A stretch of 10,081 bases of DNA, taken from Betaproteobacteria bacterium. Lineage in GTDB: Bacteria > Pseudomonadota > Gammaproteobacteria > Burkholderiales > Burkholderiaceae_E. Within the stretch, counting starts at the first letter, position 1, and every line of letters begins with the position of its first letter. The stretch covers positions 1 to 10,081 of the forward strand of contig RFPW01000064.1 of the NCBI GenBank assembly GCA_009925965.1. The letters are read 5' to 3'. This document shows positions 7,264-10,081 of this stretch, in pieces. The notes under the pieces are model-generated. The model was not told the origin of the DNA and did not search any database. It saw only the letters and a program-made list of their open reading frames with translations. The position numbers were made by a program, and so were the translations under genes.

Positions 7264-7286
7264 AGGGTCTTGCGACCTTCTTTTCT
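7264..7286 (+). terminator. Small hairpin with T-rich tail between rarA and serS
   Basis: AGGGTC (7264-7269), loop TTGC and GACCTT (7274-7279) can form a 6-bp stem with one G-U pair, followed by CTTTTCT. It resembles a weak intrinsic terminator for rarA. If the promoter candidate just upstream is real, the hairpin would lie in the serS leader and could act there instead. The stem is short and the T tract is interrupted, so this is tentative. Confidence 0.3.
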
Positions 7287-7304
7287 AATTGTTCGGAATT
7301 CACC

Positions 7305-8708
7305 ATGATCGATATTCAATTGCTGCGTAAGGACCTAGATGCCGTCGCCGAGCGGCTCGCCACCCGCGGTGTCGCGCTGGATGTGGACGCGTTTCGTGCG
7401 CTCGAAGCCCGGCGTAAGACCGTGCAGGTTCGGACTGAAGAACTTCAGGCCCGTCGCAACGCGCTCTCCAAGTTGGTCGGCCAGCGCAAAGGTCGCGGTG
7501 AAGACGCCACTGCAGAACTCGCCGAAGTCGCCGGTTTGGGTGGCGAACTCGATCAAACCAAGGCCGAGAACGAGCAGATTCTTCAGCAGGTGGATGAATG
7601 GCTGCGCGGATTACCTAATCTGCCCCAGACGAATGTGCCCGTGGGCAGCGATGAGTCCGGGAATGTTGAAATCCGCCGCTGGAGTCCCTTTGGTGAGGAC
7701 GCGCAAGGTCGCCCCATCGCTTCGCAGCAAACGGCCTGGGCCCCCGAACCCGCTGGAGACAATGCGACCGCGGCGTCGGCCCCGGCCTCGGCGGCGAGCT
7801 ATCAGCCCAAAGATCATGTGGATCTGGGCGCCCGACTGGGGCTGGATTTTGAGACCGCGGCCAAATTGTCTGGTTCGCGCTTCAGCCTTCTGCGCGGATC
7901 GCTGGCGGCACTGCACCGCGCGCTTGCCCAGTTCATGCTCAATACGCACACGCGTGAGCATGGCTATGTCGAATGCTGGACCCCTGTTTTAGTCAATTCA
8001 GAATCGTTGGCAGGGACCGGGCAACTGCCCAAATTTGCCGACGATATGTTCTCAGTCCGACGTGGTGGCCCATCCGATACTGATCGAGCCGACGAAGCGC
8101 CGTTGTGGCTGATTTCAACGAGTGAAATCACGCTCACTAATCAGGTGCGCAATGAAATCCTGGACCCGGAACAATTGCCCCTGCGTTGGACCGCCCACAC
8201 CGCGTGCTTTCGATCCGAAGCCGGGGCCGCTGGTCGCGATACCCGCGGCATGATCCGCCAACATCAATTCGACAAAGTAGAACTGGTTTGGGTCACGCAC
8301 CCAGAGGCTTCTAATCAGGCGCTCGAGACCTTGACGCTCAACGCCGAAGCGATACTGCAAAAGCTCGAGTTGCCCTATCGGGTGTTACAACTCTGCACCG
8401 GCGATATGGGCTTTAGTGCGTCGCGAACCTACGACATCGAGGTTTGGTTACCTGGTCAGCAGGCCTATCGGGAAATTTCGTCTTGCAGTAATTGCGAAGC
8501 CTTTCAGGCCCGACGCTTGGGTGCACGGATGCGAACCGCCCCTGGTCGTACGGAATTTGTGCATACGCTGAATGGATCCGGGCTGGCGGTTGGTCGGGCG
8601 CTAGTGGCCGTTTTGGAGAACTACCAGCAGCCCGACGGGTCTGTTGTTGTGCCAGACGCCCTAACGCCCTATTTGGGTGGGCTGACTCGACTCACACCCA
8701 CCGCTTAA
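7305..8708 (+). CDS. serS: Seryl-tRNA synthetase
   Basis: Class II aminoacyl-tRNA synthetase that charges tRNA-Ser (and tRNA-Sec where present) with serine in the cytosol. The 467-residue product begins with the long antiparallel coiled-coil tRNA-binding arm (about 1-105). The catalytic core follows. The serine-binding TSE loop is at 272-274, motif 2 FRSEAGAAGRDTRGM spans 302-316, EISSCSNCEAFQARR spans 390-404, and motif 3 GSGLAVGRALVAVLENY spans 424-440. CTGDMGFSASRTYDIE (364-379) is also typical. It is about 35 residues longer than many bacterial enzymes. The excess lies in an Ala/Pro-rich stretch at about 147-165, between arm and core, and a polar insert at about 252-264 before the TSE strand. 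ATG at 7305 has only a weak GGAA (7295-7298) upstream. It follows rarA in the conserved order. Confidence 0.97.
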   Translation: MIDIQLLRKDLDAVAERLATRGVALDVDAFRALEARRKTVQVRTEELQARRNALSKLVGQRKGRGEDATAELAEVAGLGGELDQTKAENEQILQQVDEWLRGLPNLPQTNVPVGSDESGNVEIRRWSPFGEDAQGRPIASQQTAWAPEPAGDNATAASAPASAASYQPKDHVDLGARLGLDFETAAKLSGSRFSLLRGSLAALHRALAQFMLNTHTREHGYVECWTPVLVNSESLAGTGQLPKFADDMFSVRRGGPSDTDRADEAPLWLISTSEITLTNQVRNEILDPEQLPLRWTAHTACFRSEAGAAGRDTRGMIRQHQFDKVELVWVTHPEASNQALETLTLNAEAILQKLELPYRVLQLCTGDMGFSASRTYDIEVWLPGQQAYREISSCSNCEAFQARRLGARMRTAPGRTEFVHTLNGSGLAVGRALVAVLENYQQPDGSVVVPDALTPYLGGLTRLTPTA

Positions 8709-8719
8709 AGTTGAGGGGG

Positions 8720-8749
8720 CCACCCCGGGCCTTTTGGCCCCGGGGTTGG
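8720..8749. terminator. GC-rich hairpin after serS, possible bidirectional terminator
   Basis: GGCC (8728-8731), a TTTT loop and GGCC (8736-8739) extend outward through G8727-C8740, then CCCC (8723-8726) pairing with GGGG (8742-8745) after a single-C bulge, plus A-T and C-G pairs. The stem totals about 12 bp. It lies 11 nt past the serS stop and between two convergent genes, a usual terminator position. Neither strand has a T tract directly after the stem, so it is not a canonical intrinsic terminator. Confidence 0.4.
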
Positions 8750-8773
8750 AGTGCCCCGGGGTTGGAGTGCCCC
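8737..8773. repeat. 16-bp tandem duplication, 2.3 copies
   Basis: The unit CCCCGGGGTTGGAGTG occurs at 8738-8753 and 8754-8769 and is followed by another CCCC. The match at an offset of 16 is perfect over 8737-8757. Each full copy contains the palindrome CCCCGGGG, so the first copy forms the right arm of the hairpin after serS and the second offers an alternative partner. It lies outside coding sequence. Confidence 0.92.
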
Positions 8774-8782
8774 AGTGGCGGC

Positions 8783-10081
8783 TCAGCCAGCCTTTCGCGC
8801 GACCAACTCCCAAACCATGCGCTCTTGATCAGTTGCCCGCTCAGGACTCGCGAACAGGGGCTGGAGCTTCTCTGGGTCGACCGCAGTGCCAAGCACCCGA
8901 AGCTGACCGATCAGAATTCTGGCCTGTTCGAACGCGACTTCAGGGTTGCCGGCGATTTGCTCATAAGAAACTGAACCGCCGCCCCCGCCGCCCCCGCTAC
9001 CAGCGGTAGCGTGCTCTTGCCTGAGCACTTCCATCGCCTCGATGCGGGCATGCTGTTCATGCACCCGTTCACGCTCCTCCAGAAGCTCTTGCGCCATTAG
9101 ATGACGAACCTTCTTCATGATGCGGTCGACCTCGGTCCGGGGCAGGTGCAGACGGGCCGCTTCGGCTTCGAGCATCTCCTTTTCGTCCTGAGTGAGATGG
9201 CCGTCATGGAGCGCTTCGCGCACGGTGTCCTCGAAGGCTTCCCGGTCTAGCCGCAACTGGTCGGTAAACGCCGAAGCCAGCAAACCGGCAGGGATTGCGA
9301 AGATACCGATCCCGATGAACGCAAGGACCACAGTCATGGCCCGGCCGCCCGGCGTGACCGGAGAGATGTCGCCGTATCCCACGCTGGCCAGGGTAATCAC
9401 CGCCCAGTAAATGGATTGAGGGATGTTCTCAAATTTGTCCGGTTGGGCCTCGTGCTCCAGCAGATAACCAAAGCTGGCAGTCAAGATAACCAGCAGAATC
9501 ATCACAAAACCGGCTGCGTAGAGAACACGCCACTCCCGGATCACGACCTTTCCAAGCGTATCCATCGCGCCACTGTTGCGCGTGAGCTTGAGCAAGCGCA
9601 TCAGACGGAACACGCGCAAGAATCGTAGATCGAAGAGGTGATGCAGGAACACCTCAAGGAAGAACGGCAACACCGCCAGCAAGTCGATGATGGCGTTACG
9701 GCTCTTGGCATAATTAAGGCGCGAGAGCGAATCGTAACGATGCTTAAAATCTGGCTCTTCAGGGACTGAGTAGAGGCGGAGCACATACTCAGCCGAAAAG
9801 ATCGCAACCGCGATGTAATCCAGAAGTTTGAATTCCCAGACCAGAATGTCGTGAATCGAGGGCACGGTCTCAAGAATGACCGCAAGCACCGAGATCAGGA
9901 CCCAAATCACCAGGAAGTTGTCGAGCAGCACGTGCAGCTTGCCGGACGTTGGCGTCTGGAATATCAGCGCATGAACTTTCTGTCGGGTGGTTTTGCCCTT
10001 GTTGCGCAGCCTAAATTCCTGCACAGCCGGGATCAGGATCCGCGACAACTTGGCAAGACGCAGCAACCGAATCGCGCGCAG
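8783..10081 (-). CDS. Voltage-gated potassium channel (ion transport family), 5' end outside window
   Basis: The frame stays open to base 10081, so the start is probably outside the window; the TTG at 10066 is only a possible start. Residues are numbered from that TTG. S1 is at about 46-66, S2 at 81-100, S3 at 124-141, S5 at 182-203 and S6 at 242-268. S4 carries R148, R151, R154, R157, K160 and R163, one positive charge every third residue, a textbook voltage sensor. The pore helix leads to SVGYGD (228-233), the K+ selectivity filter with Ser in place of the usual first Thr. The cytoplasmic tail has a helical domain at about 275-325 (ALHDGHLTQDEKEMLEAEAA) reminiscent of TerB-like or EF-hand-like helical modules. 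A charged coiled-coil-like stretch (326-352), a run of seven glycines (358-364) and a C-terminal segment of about 60 residues follow. It is convergent with serS. K+ selectivity is inferred from the filter. Confidence 0.9.
   Translation of the reverse strand: MRAIRLLRLAKLSRILIPAVQEFRLRNKGKTTRQKVHALIFQTPTSGKLHVLLDNFLVIWVLISVLAVILETVPSIHDILVWEFKLLDYIAVAIFSAEYVLRLYSVPEEPDFKHRYDSLSRLNYAKSRNAIIDLLAVLPFFLEVFLHHLFDLRFLRVFRLMRLLKLTRNSGAMDTLGKVVIREWRVLYAAGFVMILLVILTASFGYLLEHEAQPDKFENIPQSIYWAVITLASVGYGDISPVTPGGRAMTVVLAFIGIGIFAIPAGLLASAFTDQLRLDREAFEDTVREALHDGHLTQDEKEMLEAEAARLHLPRTEVDRIMKKVRHLMAQELLEERERVHEQHARIEAMEVLRQEHATAGSGGGGGGGSVSYEQIAGNPEVAFEQARILIGQLRVLGTAVDPEKLQPLFASPERATDQERMVWELVARKAG

Noticed and set aside
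8492..9009. Plus-strand open frames across the serS end and the channel gene tail
   Set aside because: They overlap SerRS motif 3 in another frame and the channel coding sequence in antisense, and their products look random.
1..10081. CRISPR array, tRNA or rRNA genes, insertion sequence, prophage or defence system
   Set aside because: I found no regularly spaced repeats, no cloverleaf-like sequence, no transposase or integrase, and no defence-type domains; apart from the inverted gene pair this is an ordinary housekeeping region.

Overview
The window is a chromosomal housekeeping segment of a Gram-negative proteobacterium. GC content is roughly 60% by eye. The core order ftsK, lolA, rarA (mgsA), serS, all on the + strand, is a well-known conserved neighbourhood in Gammaproteobacteria and Betaproteobacteria. 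LolA and a putative outer-membrane beta-barrel confirm a double-membrane cell. The style of the Crp-type regulator and of SerRS leans towards Betaproteobacteria, but that is only an impression.

Layout: (1) 55-729 +, a Crp/Fnr-family cyclic-nucleotide-type regulator. (2) 755-3506 +, ftsK DNA translocase, split into two frames by a perfect 55-bp tandem duplication at 2700-2811. Removing one copy restores an uninterrupted FtsK of about 898 residues. (3) 3503-4222 +, lolA periplasmic lipoprotein carrier, start overlapping the ftsK stop by 4 nt. (4) 4196-4966 and 5033-5791, both on the - strand, a secreted probable beta-barrel protein and a YiiX/YebB-type permuted NlpC/P60 cysteine hydrolase. They form a two-gene insert between lolA and rarA. 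(5) 5884-7191 +, rarA. (6) 7305-8708 +, serS with extra low-complexity insertions. (7) 8709-8782, a GC-rich intergenic hairpin with a 16-bp tandem duplication. (8) 8783-10081 -, the 3' part of a six-TM voltage-gated K+ channel gene that runs off the window edge.

FtsK (chromosome segregation at the septum), RarA (replication-fork maintenance), LolA (lipoprotein traffic) and SerRS (translation) are linked by conserved position rather than by one pathway. The two inverted genes look like a cell-envelope pair. The channel is an unrelated neighbour, convergent with serS.

I see no CRISPR array, tRNA, rRNA, insertion sequence or phage genes. The points most worth a second look are the ftsK duplication (real mutation or assembly artefact) and an apparent second S4-like voltage-sensor helix at the right edge, just before the first TM segment of the channel.
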